Assembly: GCA_030267565.1 (NCBI GenBank) | Contig: BRXU01000013.1 | Coordinates: 412,001-476,000, forward strand | DNA length: 64,000 bases | From: Pleodorina starrii | Taxonomy: Eukaryota > Chlorophyta > Chlorophyceae > Chlamydomonadales > Volvocaceae | Direction of reading: 5' to 3' | Shown: piece after piece, positions 22,995 through 35,468 of the stretch | How positions within the stretch are numbered: the stretch's first letter is position 1 | How the letters are laid out: every line of letters begins with the position of its first letter | The notes under the pieces: model-generated | The model's input: only the letters and a program-made list of their open reading frames with translations | Database searches by the model: none | Told to the model about the DNA's origin: nothing | Position numbers and translations under genes: made by a program

Positions 22995-25900
22995 CTACCA
23001 CCCGCTGCGGTCGTCGCTGGGAACCAGGTTGCACAGCGCGCACAGCACGCTGCAGCCGCCGAATGACGACCCAAAGGTGATTGCCGGCGATGGAGGGCGG
23101 GCGGCCGGGACGCAGCGCGCGTTGGCGGTTCGAGGGCGGTGTAGGGCGGCATGGGGAGGTGGGGCGGAACTGCTTCAGACCATTCAAGCTTTCGTAACAT
23201 TCGTAACAATGGGCCTTACATTCGTAACATTCGGGGCGTCAAGCCTGGAGTGGGACATTGAGGCTACGTGTCCACCTTCGGTATTTCTGTAGCGCTTCGT
23301 GTCAAGGTAATGAGGCGCCGGTACCGGTAGATGTGCAGCAAGGCCGGAACAGCGCACGTGCGTGCTTCGGTCCATGGAGGCCCATCCATGAGCCCCCCCC
23401 CCAAACCCGCCAAACCCTAAGCCGAAATCCCCCAGCCAGCAAAGGCCCCGGTTACTCCGCCGAAGCACCCCTTGCCAAAAACCCACCTGACGCTGTGCGC
23501 GGCATCCCCCGTGGCCAGCAGCCCCTGAACCAGCGGGTACGATGTACGGCAGTCCTCCAGGAACGCCGGCATCGCCGCCTCGGCGTCGCGCACGACGTCC
23601 GGCACGTCGTACAGGTACGACCAGAGGCCCTTTCCGCCGCCGCGCGACGCCGACGCGGCGGCCACCAGCCGGCTCACCGCCGCGTGGCGGCCGCCCAGGA
23701 GCCCCACGTCCCGGCGCAGCGCCGCCACCTGCGCCACCACCTCCGTGAAGGGGCCGCCGAACAGCGCCGCCAGCTCCGACAGCGCCGGCGGCTCGCCGCC
23801 CTTGGTGCCCTGCACCGACATGAACACCAACAGGTCCACCGCCAGATCCGATAGCGCCGCCGTCGACGGCATCACCGCCGGCGCCTCCGGCGCCGCGACG
23901 ACCTCGGCAACGGCCGCCGTCGACTCCTCTGATTCCGCAGCCGGCGCCGCGACGGCCTCGGCGACTGCCGCCGCCGCCGCCGTCGACTCCTCCGCTTCCG
24001 CAGCCGACGCCGGCGCCGCGACTGCCTCGGCGGCGGCCGCCGCCGCCTCCGCCGTCGACTCCTCCGGTTCCACAGCCGGCGCCGGCGCCGCGACGGCCTC
24101 GACAACGGCCCTGGCGGAAGCAGGGGCAGCATCGCTGGCTGCAGCGGCGGCAGCTGCCGGCTCAGCGGCCGCCTGCGCGGCCGCATCCTCCGCAGACGAC
24201 AGGCTCTCCACGATGGCCGCGTGGAGCGCCTCATTATCCACATACTCGAGCTCCGGCATGGACACCGGTGCCGCCGCCGACGCCACGCGCCGGCCAGTGC
24301 CGCGCAGCGGCGGCACGACGGCGCGATCCAGCCGTGGCGCCGCAGGCGGCGGCACCGTCTCGATCGCCGGCGGCGGCAGCGGCTCCGAGGAGGTCGCCGC
24401 CGAGGGGCCGGGCATGTTACCAACGTCGATGCCGCGATATCGCTTCTTCCCCACCGGCATCGCAGCAGCCCGGCCCGACTCGGCCTTCTTCTTCATCTTC
24501 CCGACTTCCTTGAACTGGAACACCACTGCCGGCTGCTCCTCCGTCCCGCCACGCATCGCCACGCTATCCGCCGCTGCCGCCGCCGCCGCCACCTTCGCCG
24601 CTGCCGGCTGCATCACCGCCGCCGCTGCCGCCGCCGCGCCGCCGAGGAGCCCCGGCGGCGGCGACGCCGACCGCGGCCGCTCCTCCACCACCACAACGCC
24701 CGGCGCGACCTCGTACGGCATGCCCATCGCCTTGGATACCGTGTTAGTCACCGACGACGCCGCGCGGCCGACCGCGTCGAGCGCCGCCGCGCCGCCGTCG
24801 CTCACTCGGCGCCACACACCCCAGCCGCCTTCATCCACGGTGCGGCTCATCGTATCGATAAGGAGCTCTCGGCCCTGAGAGGCGGCCCACTGCCCAGAAG
24901 ACAGCTCCTCGGGCAGCGCCGCCGCCGCCGCCAGAGCCTGGCCCACCATGTCGTACTTTGACGGCGGCTGCCGCGGCGGCGGCGGGGGCGAGGGGCGCGG
25001 GCTGAACAGCAGGTCGCGGGGCTGCGGGGGGGCGGGAGCGAAAGGGGCGGTTGCGGTGACTTGCGGTTGCGGTTGTGTTTCGGAGGAGGACCGAGCCACG
25101 TTCGGGCAGTGGGGCACACCGGACGAATGCGGGGAGTACCGTATTAAAGATGGAGCCGCAGCGATAACGGGTGCGGAAGCGACGATTCAAGCACACCTGG
25201 ATCCCCCCTGGAGCAGATCCGGGGGGCGCGGAGTCAAGGTGAGGTGAGGTAAGGCCCGAGGGGGGAGGACCAGAGCTACGGAAGCATGTCACTACGACTC
25301 GTAACTTCTAAAACGCGATCCGTGCCTCCACCCACCCACCTGCGACGCGGCCCACTTCCCGCTGGCCAGGTCCTCAGGCAGCGCGGCGACCGCCTCGAGC
25401 GCCAGGCCCACCATGTCGTACTTGTTGACGGTACGGCGCCCGCCAGTTGGCTCCGGCGCCTCCGCGCGGCTGATGCCGGCGGCGCCCACCACCGAAGAGA
25501 GCGGGTCCCAGGAGGGAAGATCCGTGAGGCCCGACTCCAGGGGATGTTGCCAGTCGCCGTTGAGGAGGGCCTGTCGTACAGATCCAGATCCAGATCCAGG
25601 ACACAGAGTCAGCATCAAGTGCACGCCAAGAACGAGCAACCATCACAAGAGCAACTAGGCGCCAGTGACAAGATGAGACCTGTCTGAGCCATCCCGGCAC
25701 ATCTGCGGCTCAGACGGACGGACCCGAATGCGATGACGACCAACAAATACGGTAAACGTGTTTTACGATCCCAACATAACCCAGGCCAGAAAGATACCGC
25801 CTCCGTCTTGGCGACTCCACTTAAACTCCCGTCGTGCACACATACACAAACACAATTACACAAACATTAACACAAACACAATTACACAAACATTAACACA

Positions 25901-28900
25901 AACACAAATACAGATTACGCACTCACGCACCTCCGCGATGCAGTACTTGGAGCTGCCAGTGATGGGCTCGGCCCGCAGTACGGCATGCAGCGGGTCGTAC
26001 TTGCCGGGCTGGGGCGAGACCGCCAGAGCCGCCTGCGCTCCAGGGGGGAGGGAGGAAGGGCCCGGCGGGCGGGGCGGGGTGGGCGGGGCTGGAGTTGCGA
26101 GGCAGAGAAGCGCGCAGGGCGTGATATGAAACAACTGACTGAGTGACTGACTGACTGGGTGGCGCGACAAGAAGCAGCTCCAGGAGCACATCTCCCGCCC
26201 TCCCCCTCCCGAGCTCCTCCCAACTTCCCCCACGCAAGCGCCCAAGCGCGGCTGCGATCGTCCGTATTCAGCTCCGTACCTGGAGGAGGGCGTCCACCAT
26301 GTCGTACTTGGTCATCGACCCACGGGTCGGTGCCCGCATGTTGAGCAGCGACCACACCATGTCGTACTTGGGGTCACTGGCGGCCAGAGTGGCATCCGGG
26401 TCGCCTGTGTCGGGTCCGGGCCGGGTCGGGATCAGATTGCGGTCGCGTTTCAAGGGGCGGGCGCAGGCGCAGCACAGCACAGCCACCGACGCTTTCGGGA
26501 GGGCCGGCCCCCACCACCACGGGTGTCCTGCTGCACTGGGCACTGGCGCCCGGGGGCGGCACGACGGCTGCGTATCCCAACGACCCCCAGCACTGACGTA
26601 ATGCCGTATCTCCCGCTGCTGCTGACGTCACTCCCAGAAACCGTGTCGTTCCGCATATCGATGCGTTGCCGTACCTGAAGTACGAACGCTCTGCAGCAGG
26701 TCGTAGATCAGGTCGTACTTGTGCGCCCCCGAGCCCACACACGCACTCCTCGCCTCCGCCTCCGCCGCCTCCTCCTGCCCCGCGCGCAACAGGCCGCGAA
26801 GCATGTCGTACTTGGCGGCAACCGTCGGCGCCGACGTGTCAGCCAGCGCGTTGCGCAGCGGATCGTACCTGCGACCACACAGCCGCGGCCGCCGCCGTTG
26901 CGGTTGTGATTACCACCCGTGTGAAAGTGGCCCCCGAGTCATGTACCGGTGTGTGTGTGTGTGTGTGTGACGACCCGAAGGTATACCCTCGGGGGGACTG
27001 CGAGGCGCATGTCAAGGCAGCAAAGAAGAGGCGGCCCCGAAATGGCCCCCAGCCGCATGCCGCACAAGCCTGCTGGTAGCTTTGCCATCCCAACGGCCAC
27101 CCCAGCGTCAAACCGCGCCCCCACCAGCCCCCATGTTGCGTCCCCACGCGCGGACACTCGGATACACACAGCCCCTCACAGTTCAGCAAGGCAAAGCTCA
27201 GCACGGCGCAGCGCAGCACAGCACAACAGAGCAAAAGCACGACACTGCACGCGGGCGAATACGGCACCACCCACTTGGGGTATTTGAACTCCTCCGTCCG
27301 GGTAGCCACCCCCAGAAGCTCCGCCGCCCCCGTCAGCAGCGCCTCCGACCCGTCAGCCGATGACGCGGCGGCGGCAGTGCCCACACCCGGCTCCTCCTCG
27401 CCCGGGCTGTCCGCCACCAGCACCGACTCAACAACCGACTCCGCCACCGGCTCCGCCGCCGGCGGCTCCGCCGCCACCTCGGCAGCCGTCGAAAGATCCG
27501 CCGCCGCCGGGGCCTCGACGACCACCTCTGCCGGTGAGTCAATGACCAACGGCGCCGTCGCCGCCGCCGGTGCGTCGTCCGCCATCGGGGCTGCTGCCAC
27601 GAGGTCAATCTCCGCCGCCGCTGCCGTCGCCACCGGCTCGGTCACCTCCGCCACCTCCGCCACTGGTGGTACCTCGTCCAGTACCTCCACCGCAGTAGCC
27701 GCCGGCGACTCAATCGCCGCCGCCGTCACCTCCACTGCCGCCGCTGCCTCATCCGCCGCCGGTGCGTCCTCGACCGCCGGCGCCACCACTGGCGAGGCGT
27801 TCGCAGCAACCGCGACAGCCGCCAGCAATTCCTCCACCGCCACCGCCGAAGCAGCAGCGGGCAGCTTTGTGACTGCCGCCGCCGCCGCCACCGGCGGCTC
27901 TGCCTCCGCTGCCTCCTCCACCACCGCCAAAGACGAATCGAAGCTCGGGTTCGCGCCAGCCCGCTCCCCCTCGTTGCCGTCGCTCCGCTGCGTGAACCAG
28001 GACAGCGGGTTGTACCACGCGGGCTCCGCAGCGGCGGCGGCGGCGGCGGCAGGCGCAACCGCCGGCGCGGCCGGCGGCAGCGGCAGCTCCGTCGCCGGCG
28101 CTGCCAGCGGCGGCGGTGCTGCCGCCGCCGCTGCGGCGACCGCCGGCCCCGCGTTGACCGCGTCAGCGGGCGCGAAGCTGGGGTTGATGCGGCCGTCTGC
28201 CGTACGGCCGTCCGCATTCTCCAGGTACGACTCCGGCGACGGCGCGTCCTCCGGCACGTCGAACGACGGGTTAACGCGCGCCGGCGGCGGCGGCGCGATG
28301 GCACGGTATGTCCTTTGCGCGCGCTTCTGCGTGGCGCGCCTCGTCGGCTTGAAGCTTGGCCGGAGCGTCTCCGCCGCGGGAGTTTCGGACACCGGCGCTG
28401 GCGCCGGGGCCGGGGCCGGCGCCGGCGGTGGCTCCTGCGGCATCGCCACCGCCGCCTCGACCTCAGTGCCCGCCGAGGCCGCTAGCTCCGTGCTGCTCTG
28501 CGCTGGCGCCGGCGGTGGGCCCGACGGCTTGACCCGGCTGCTGTCAGGCGGCGCCTGCAGCGGCGGGGGGGCCGCGCCGCCGCTGCCGAAAGCTCCGAGG
28601 ATCGCGCCCTCCGGCACTATCGTATCGGAGACGCGCGGCTTCCAGGCGGCGGCGGCAGCGGCCTCACCCGCCGGGGAGGACGATCGCGGCAGTGGCAGCG
28701 GCGCCGCCAGTCCGGACCCACCGGCCTTCTCCGCCACGTCCGCCGCCGCGGACGCCGCCGCCGCCGCCGTCGCGTCCTTGGCGGCGACGACGGTGACGGA
28801 CGTCGCCGCCGCCGCCACCGCCGGCGATGCGCCGTCCGCCTCCAGCGCCGCCGCCTCAAAAGCCGCGTCGGCCATGTCCTCCGGGTCCTCCAGGCCCAGG

Positions 28901-29822
28901 CTCCGGGCCGCCTTCAGTGCGGCCTGTCGCAGCGTGAGCGCCGGATCCGCCGCCATGAGATCCCGCGACTGATCCAGTACGGCCATGATCTCCTTGGCAG
29001 TCTGCATGACGCGCTCGCTGCGATTCTGCCGTACGGGAAACGGTACGGCAGAGGGGCAAGAAAGGGCGCACGCATACATGTGTGTCAGTCGGGTCTTGGA
29101 CGGTGACGTATCGGGAGTGGCGGGGATTGGCGAGGCGGGGCGGGGGAGCGCCCGAGGTGTCAGTAACACCAACACCCGCTGCGGTGACCTGGTTTGTTTG
29201 TGCTCCCCTGACGCCGAGCGAACGTCAGCCGCAGCAGCCGTCGTCGTCTGCCGCCGCCGCCGATGTTGCCATTGCTGAAGCTTATCTGTTCGCATTCCTG
29301 TCCCTCCCCTTGATCCCATACCCCGCACTGCCTCAGGAGCAAGAGCCCGCCCCTTTCCCGCGCCGACTCCCTTCCCCGCAGGTCCACGAGTACGGTACCT
29401 TGAGCTCCACGATTTCGTACGACAGCTGCTGCAACCGCAGGTCGCGCTCCAGCTTCGACCTTCCCTCCTCCAAAGCCGCCTCCGCCTCCACTGTCGCCAC
29501 CGCGCCGGCCGTCACGGCGCTACGGAGCGGTCCGCCGGCGACGCCGTTGACTGCGGCGGCTTGGTGGGGGTCCTGCGAGTCATCGAGTGGGAACCCCCCG
29601 CGAAAATGCAGCAGCGATGGGTGCGACTGGCGTTGGGTTTGGGTCATTTGTGGCGCTTGGGTTGAGGCTTTGGGGCGCCGAAGCGTTTGTTTGAGGGTCA
29701 ATGGAGGCGCGGCGAGTGCTCCTGCAAGAGGCCCGCTTCCCCACTGACTGCATGCCGAAACGACGCAAGCAGGCCGCGGCGCAAGGCGCTTCGGGCCCAC
29801 CAAGGGCGCTTATACTGCGCAT
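22995..29822 (-). CDS. Ala-rich protein with repeated K-Y-D modules (about 1,414 residues), family not recognised
   Basis: Minus-strand exons 29745-29822 (tentative), 29399-29572, 27275-29025, 26675-26868, 26280-26404, 25931-26032, 25340-25570, 23487-25021 and 22995-23049 all join in phase (4245 nt). The start MRSISALGGPEAPCAAACLR is compatible with a plastid or mitochondrial targeting peptide. A helical charged stretch follows (RSKLERDLRLQQLSYEIVELK), then long Ala/Pro/Glu-rich low complexity. Through the middle runs a recurring motif K-Y-D-(M/L/P)-(V/L/I)-x-x-x-L: KYDPLRNAL (created across an exon junction), KYDMLRGLL, KYDLIYDLL, KYDMVWSLL, KYDMVDALL, KYDPLHAVL, KYDMVGLAL and KYDMVGQAL. N-P-S-F occurs three times in the large exon. 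The final exon encodes VLCALCNLVPSDDRSGW. I do not recognise the family. The scaffold-like composition suggests a binding-motif array, which is inference. Exon 1 and the last exon are the least certain. Confidence 0.68.
23880..24115 (-). repeat. Coding Ala/Glu tandem repeats
   Basis: Inside the K-Y-D repeat gene, roughly 20-residue units of the form E-E-S-T-A-x-A-x-x-x-E-A-V-A-A-P-A occur about four times in a row. They are encoded by GCC/GCG-rich DNA prone to slippage. Confidence 0.8.
25844..25910. repeat. 26-base intronic minisatellite
   Basis: ACACAAACACAATTACACAA followed by ACATTA is repeated about 2.6 times in the intron between the exons at 25931-26032 and 25340-25570. Confidence 0.85.
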
Positions 29823-31113
29823 CGTGAAAATGGAAGCACGGGAGGACGGGACTGGTGTCGCGTTGCACCGCCGAGACTATGTTACGTGACCCTCCGATAG
29901 TCGAGGCAACAGCCGGACACGAACGAGCCGGGGTGGAACAAAGCGCGCAGCAAGAACGCACCGCGCGAGGCGCCAGGTGTACAGGCTTTGCGTGAGCTTG
30001 CCTCCCGCCGCCAAACGCCAGGGATGGGGCGAGGACGAACGCCTGCGAAATTGGCGACCGACGAGAGTCGATACATTGCAAGCCGCGGCCAGGAGAGATG
30101 TGGCGAGCAGCAAGATTACATAACCCCACTAGCCGATGAAACCATTGGGGAAGAGGCGTCAAGAGCGACGGGTGCAAGGGTGCAAGCCAACGGGACCGTT
30201 TCACGTTAGAGGTTGCGACTCGGGCGATCTCCCGCCGTCGCATCACCAAAAACGCATTTCAAACGAACCTTTGGCCTAGAAGTGGTCTGGAAGCTTGCAA
30301 ATACGCGCAAGCCGCTCCGTCGCCCGGGCAGTGGCGTCAGCAGAAGACTTGGGCACAGCAGCGGACGTTGTGGCAAACATAGTAGACGAGCGCGACATGC
30401 CAATGGTGTAGAAGGGATACGCGCGGATCCAAGCGGACACCCCGCAGAGACTGGTTGAGACAAGCGCGACATTGACACTACCCCGCCCTGTGACCAAAGA
30501 GTACGCCTTTCCTAACAAATGTATGCTACAATTGAGCGTTGAATATATCCAAAAGTGAGGCCCTTCACACAAGGGAACAGGGCCTCTTTCTGAAAGCCGA
30601 AGGTGGGCGGTCGGCTTTTTGGTAAGCGAGCGTGATATAATTATGTACAGTAGGTCCTATATTGGCCTGGAAAGCTTTCAGCATTTGGGTTCCACTCGTC
30701 CTTCACCTTGGGAAGATTGGGTGGACTTGTCCGGCATCGTCCCATTGACTCTCCAACTCCTCGTCGCGTGAGATGTAATGGCTTCAGCAAATATAGGCGT
30801 TTTCATCACATACCACTATCTCTAGGAGTCTAAGTCCCAAGACTTTCCGTGTCCCACCGACCCACCGGACACCTAGTGCAAGTCGACAAGAGCTGCTTGG
30901 ATAAGCTGCCGCAATGCTTCGGAAAACTGTATACCTACATCAAATGCAGCAGGTATTGCTGCAAAGAGCACAGAGCAAGCAGTTTGCCGATACTCCTCCC
31001 GGAAGCATCGCAAATTACTCGCTTTTGCTTGGCAGGCTTGCCAAGCCGCTGCACTGGAAGTTGGCCGAGAGGGAGGTTCGGGCTTAGCAAGCTGGCTACC
31101 GGCACGCTGCAAC
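29823..31113. other. Divergent intergenic region with two hairpins
   Basis: It separates the minus-strand K-Y-D repeat gene from the plus-strand TMEM69-like gene and should carry both promoters. The only structure I can point to is a pair of adjacent inverted repeats at 30557-30618. No exon chain was supported. Confidence 0.45.
30557..30618 (+). repeat. Two adjacent short hairpins, the second followed by a T run
   Basis: GAGGCCC (30557-30563) pairs with GGGCCTC (30580-30586). AAAGCCGA (30593-30600) pairs with TCGGCTTT (30611-30618), which runs into TT. The second resembles a bacterial or plastid intrinsic terminator but sits in nuclear-looking DNA. Confidence 0.6.
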
Positions 31114-33032
31114 ATGCGGCTCCTTGCCCGCGGAGCGGCCTCATCGGCGGGGCCGTCAGGGCAACAGGTTCCACCCGCATCCGCGGCTGCGGCCGCCAGC
31201 ACCAGCACCAGCGGCAGCAGCGCAGAGACCCCGCTGTCCGTCTTCTCTCGACAGGGGGAAAAGCTGGCTGCTATGCCGCTGTATCCCAAGCTCCTGGGGT
31301 TTGCGGGTACGACCTCACACTATGATGTGCCAGCGAGTCTTGGGCTGGGATGATGCGCACAAGGCAGATCCGGTCTCTTGCACGGGTATGGGTATTGGGG
31401 TTGTCCTCTATGTGCGGGTCAATTGGGTCTCAGCGTCGCGGCCCCTCGCGGGGCGGGGTACACGTCTGGGGCCTCATCCATTCAAACGTGGACGGCCGCT
31501 TTGGGGGAGCCCAACGGCGCACGTGGCGCCCTCTTTTTCCCCACAAGGCCCCCGGCCGGCTGCCACTGCCACTGCCACTGCCACTGCCTTGCCCACCGGG
31601 ACCCTGCCGTATACCTGTACGACTTCCTTCCGCCGGGGCAGTCACCGCCGGACAAGAATCTCGGGCAGGGCGGCATCACCTTATCCACAGAAAGGTGGCG
31701 GGCTGGCGACCCCGACTCCCACCCCTCCCTCCTGTCCCCCTCCTTTGTCCCCAACCCCGCAGGCGCCATCCCCTTCACGACGCTGACACCGGCCTTTGTC
31801 CAGGCGGCGGGCTTCCCCGATATGGTGGACTACTGCGCGCAAATGCAGCTGGTGTACGGCGGCAGCATCGTGTCGTTCCTGGGTGCCGTACACTGGGGCC
31901 TGGCGATGAGCAGCTCAACGGTGGCAGGTGCGGGGGAGAGAGGGGTGGGGCTTAGACTGTGCGTGTGTGTTTCGCTCCTCACCCGCGGGTGCCCCACGCA
32001 GCGAACAGGCGCCGGGACGCCCGCCCGCCCACCCGCGCCGATCGAGCAGGCGCCGCGACGTCCCACCGGCGGGCTTCCTTCCCTCAGCCACGGAGCCGCT
32101 TCCTGCATGGCCCCTCCCCATTCCCATCCCCATCCGAGCCTATTTGGTGGCGTTTGTCTGAGATGTGCACCGTTTGTGTTCCGCGAGCACCAACATGCGT
32201 GCACGTCTCTATCCCGCCCCGCCCCGTCCCCTGCCCTGTTGCGCCCCCCGCCCCGCCCCCTGCCCTGTTGCGCCCCCGCCCCGCCTCTTCCGCCTCTTCC
32301 GCGCAGCTGCGGGCTCGAAAGCAGCCGGCGCGCTGAACGAGCGTTACGTTTGGAGCGTGGTGCCCTCTCTGGGGGTGGTGCCGGCGCTGATGATGCAGCC
32401 AGCGCAGGGCAGCCTCGCCATAACAGTCCTGCTGGTGAGTGAGTGAGGGAGGGCGGGAGGGACTGGAGGGGGGTGCGTGGTGGGGCGAGTATGTCCGTGC
32501 GTGTGGGGGGCCGCCTGCGGCGACGCCTTGATCCCCTTTGCTCTGTAGTGACAACCCTGGAGGGGCGGGGCGACGCTCGAAAGGGGGAGATGGATGCGGC
32601 CAGCCCGCGGAGGCTGGAAAGGAGGGCGGGGCCAGGTTGGAATGGGGGAGGGGTGCGAAGTCGCTGGGCGGTCGGCCCAGATCATCTCATGCTTGAGGCT
32701 TGGAGGCACCAGCTCCCGGATAGATGCGTTGGGCTCTTAACGGTATCAATGCCGTACATGCGCAGGGTATCTGCTATCTGTCCGACGCGTCGTACTTCCG
32801 GTCCGGCTACCTGCCCAGCTGGTACATGAGCCTGAGGGGCTACCTCACGCTACTGGCGGGCGCTAGCATGCTAGCAACCATGTCGTACTACCTGAAACGC
32901 GACGTGGAGCGGGCACAAAAGCTGTTGGAGGAGGAGGACGCAAAGAGGGCGGCGCGGCTGGAGGCGAGGGCGGTGGCGGGTGTGGCGGGGGCGCCGGTGG
33001 CGGTGGCGACACAGCAGGGCTCGCGGAAATGA
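31114..33032 (+). CDS. TMEM69-like / DUF3429 membrane protein, 250 residues
   Basis: Exons 31114-31306, 31763-31927, 32307-32434 and 32766-33032 (stop 33030-33032) join in phase. The start MRLLARGAASSAGPSGQQV plus an Ala/Ser/Thr-rich stretch looks like a mitochondrial presequence. The core has P-F-T-T-L-T-P-A, then VYGGSIVSFLGAVHWGLAM, W-S-V-V-P-S-L, a hydrophobic segment, G-I-C-Y-L-S-D and P-S-W-Y-M-S-L-R-G-Y-L-T. This is the pattern of DUF3429/TMEM69 proteins: Y-G-x-x-I-x-S-F-L-G-x-x-H-W-G, then S-x-x-P and P-x-W-Y-x-x-L-R. The molecular role of that family is not established; it is predicted to be a multipass inner-membrane protein. The charged C-terminal tail (YYLKRDVERAQKLLEEEDAK) is probably a soluble helix. 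Confidence 0.85.
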
Positions 33033-35468
33033 GGCGTGGGGAGGGGGCTAATCGAGTGAGAAGAAGCGGGCGAATGTGTTCGGGGCAGTGGGAAGCAGGC
33101 GTTGTGGAGGCAGTGGAGGGTGACGGCGAGTTTTGGGCGCTGCAAGGGAGGCAAGGCAAGGTTGTTTCCCGGCTTAACAGCGGCCGGGACGAAGGTGCGC
33201 TTCCGCCGCCGCCGCCGGTCTTTGGGCTCCGACTTAAACGCCACTCCTTGACACACGTTGTTAATCTAAAGGTGGAGGCCCATCGAAAGACATTCACAGT
33301 TGCACGCCCGCATAGCGCCGTGCTGCCGTACGTGACATGCATGACACCACCACCCGAGACCTCATCCCACACACGCAAAGCCAGACGGCGCTTGGTGCTT
33401 GGTCCGGGAGGCAATAGAAAAGGATGATACCAGTTCGGCAGGAGGGCCAGCATACGTATCACACACACGCAGGACAACAAGCATGAAGTAGATAAATGAC
33501 ATACACACAGTTCGCGCCACGGGCAGCACCACGGGCGAGCACGGCAAGGGCGAGCAGACGCACGGCATAGTCCCCCCCTTGAGGGACGGGCAGTCTGCCC
33601 AGCCAGCCCTTCTTATTCGCATGCGAGCGCGTCCAGCCGACCTTTATTCGCCGTCCTGGCCGTCGCTCGAGCACTCATTTCGCAAAAACCCTTGAACCCG
33701 ACTCGACTGCGGGGACCAAGTCTCATCAATCTACGAGCAAAGCAATGGTGTTTTCCCCACCAATACAATAACGTATACAGTTCGCATATCTAGTAGCTTA
33801 GGCATCTAGGTAGTGGCCAGTGCGTTGAGCTGCGCAGACGCACCTCATATTGTAGAACCTCAGGCGCGGGGTTGCAACACAAGTCGCGTAATCCGCACAG
33901 TCAGTTAGGGCGCGTATGAGCCGGGGTAGGCCCATAACCCCGTGCATGTCGTGTCAGGCCCCGGCCGCCGTCTTGGTCCCTTCGCTATCATCTGCGGTAT
34001 CATCTTTCCTAACCCGCCCCCCTACGCACGCACGCTCGCGCTCTTATGTGCACACGCGTATACCCCTCTCACACACAGCACCGCACTCCAGCCACTCACG
34101 ACCCACCTGCCCCGCTTCCTTGCACCCTCCGCCCGACCACCTCCATTCCGGGCCGTGAGCAAGCGGGGTCCCGCAAACGCATCTTTCGGGCATCCATCCA
34201 TCCTCGAGCGTAATCCCCACACTCGCCACGATTTCCTTTTGGGAACCGCCAGACTGCGCGTCGAGTGCCTACACACAACAGCGACAGGTGCGGTATGCGC
34301 CAGAGGCGATTGATCCTTTGGAGACCCATTCCAAGAACCGATTGGATCTACTCGAGCAGTCACCCGCCGGCGTCCGGCACGAACTGGCTTGCCTCTGATC
34401 TGCGGCATGCGCAAGGTGGGTGTGACGCTGACGGCGCCCAATGCCCATTGCAAAGCCCCTAATAACACGGCGCCTCCCCCATCAAGCAGCAGCAGCAGTA
34501 GCAGCAGCTTCCTTTACCTCACAATGGAACCAATGCCCACTGCGGGAGGGCTCAACCTCAATAAGAGCAGCCCCGCATTCGCACCCTCGGAGACACAAAA
34601 CAGGCGATGTGCCCCACCATGCGCCGGGCGTGCCCCGCCGGGCGGGCGCAGGCCCCCACTCCAAATTGCGCAAACCCGAACCCGCTGCAAGCATAGCTTG
34701 TCCGGCGCAGCCGGGGCAAAGCCAACGGGGCTCGACCCCAACCCACAAAGAACGCCACGCGCTCGTGCGGCAATCGGCCAAGGGGTAAGCGTTTCTCCCC
34801 GGGACTTCGTTCCTAGGCACGTAAGGTAGGGACGTGAGTAATGAACGCCGCCCCGCAAGACAGCGCTGCTCCACTCAAGTCGCACCTGGTCGTGTTCATA
34901 GTCGCCGTGCATCACCACCACACGTTGGTCAGGCTTCGGCCTCGATAAGTGTCAGTTGCGGCATGCACCGTATGGGATTGTATTGCATACGCGGATGCGT
35001 GATATTACGGGATTAAATCATTCGCAAACTGCATTGGTAGTTCCGTATACACAGACAACTATCAACCGCCGGCACGGCGCCCCGATGTGGCCACATCATC
35101 ATCACGCCCGACCAGCACGAAAACAGCACAAACCACACGAAAATCAAAACAAGCATCATAACAACAACCAAACCTTAGTCAGTTCATGTTTGCCCCGCAT
35201 ATCTTTCGATCATTTCGAGTTTGGTCAGCGTGCCCCTGCCAGGCACAGACATCGTTAACCATGCTCCATGCAATGCAACGCCGCCGCCGCCGGTGCGAGC
35301 GCTTCCAGCAGTCCCCCTCGCAGCCACAATGGCACTGTCTGCGGAAAGTTGCCGAAGCGCCCTTTTCAACAACAACGGCAACTGATCGACCCCACACTAC
35401 CCGGGGCACGGCCGTCGAGGCAGGCTCCTCAGCCGCAAACGTCCCGACGAGCGATCCCGACCCGAGAC
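33033..35468. other. Convergent intergenic region (two 3' ends)
   Basis: It lies downstream of both the TMEM69-like gene (+) and the GT69 gene (-). It is probably 3' untranslated sequence plus spacer. No exon chain, RNA gene or sizeable repeat was found. Confidence 0.45.

Noticed and set aside
23745..24878. 377-residue Ala/Ser-rich open frame on the plus strand
   Set aside because: It is the mirror of the GCC-rich K-Y-D repeat exon; the minus strand joins in phase with eight other exons, while the plus frame joins with nothing.
25540..25571. Rubisco-binding-type D-W-x-x-x-L motif in the K-Y-D repeat protein (GDWQHPL)
   Set aside because: Only one copy, and Gln stands where Arg/Lys is required, so it is too weak to claim.
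27275..28972. 565-residue Ala/Ser/Thr-rich open frame on the plus strand
   Set aside because: Same reason: a shadow of exon 27275-29025 created by the GCC/GGC codon bias.
30276..30572. 98-residue minus-strand frame upstream of the TMEM69-like gene
   Set aside because: It has a few hydrophobic residues but no splice partners and no family resemblance.
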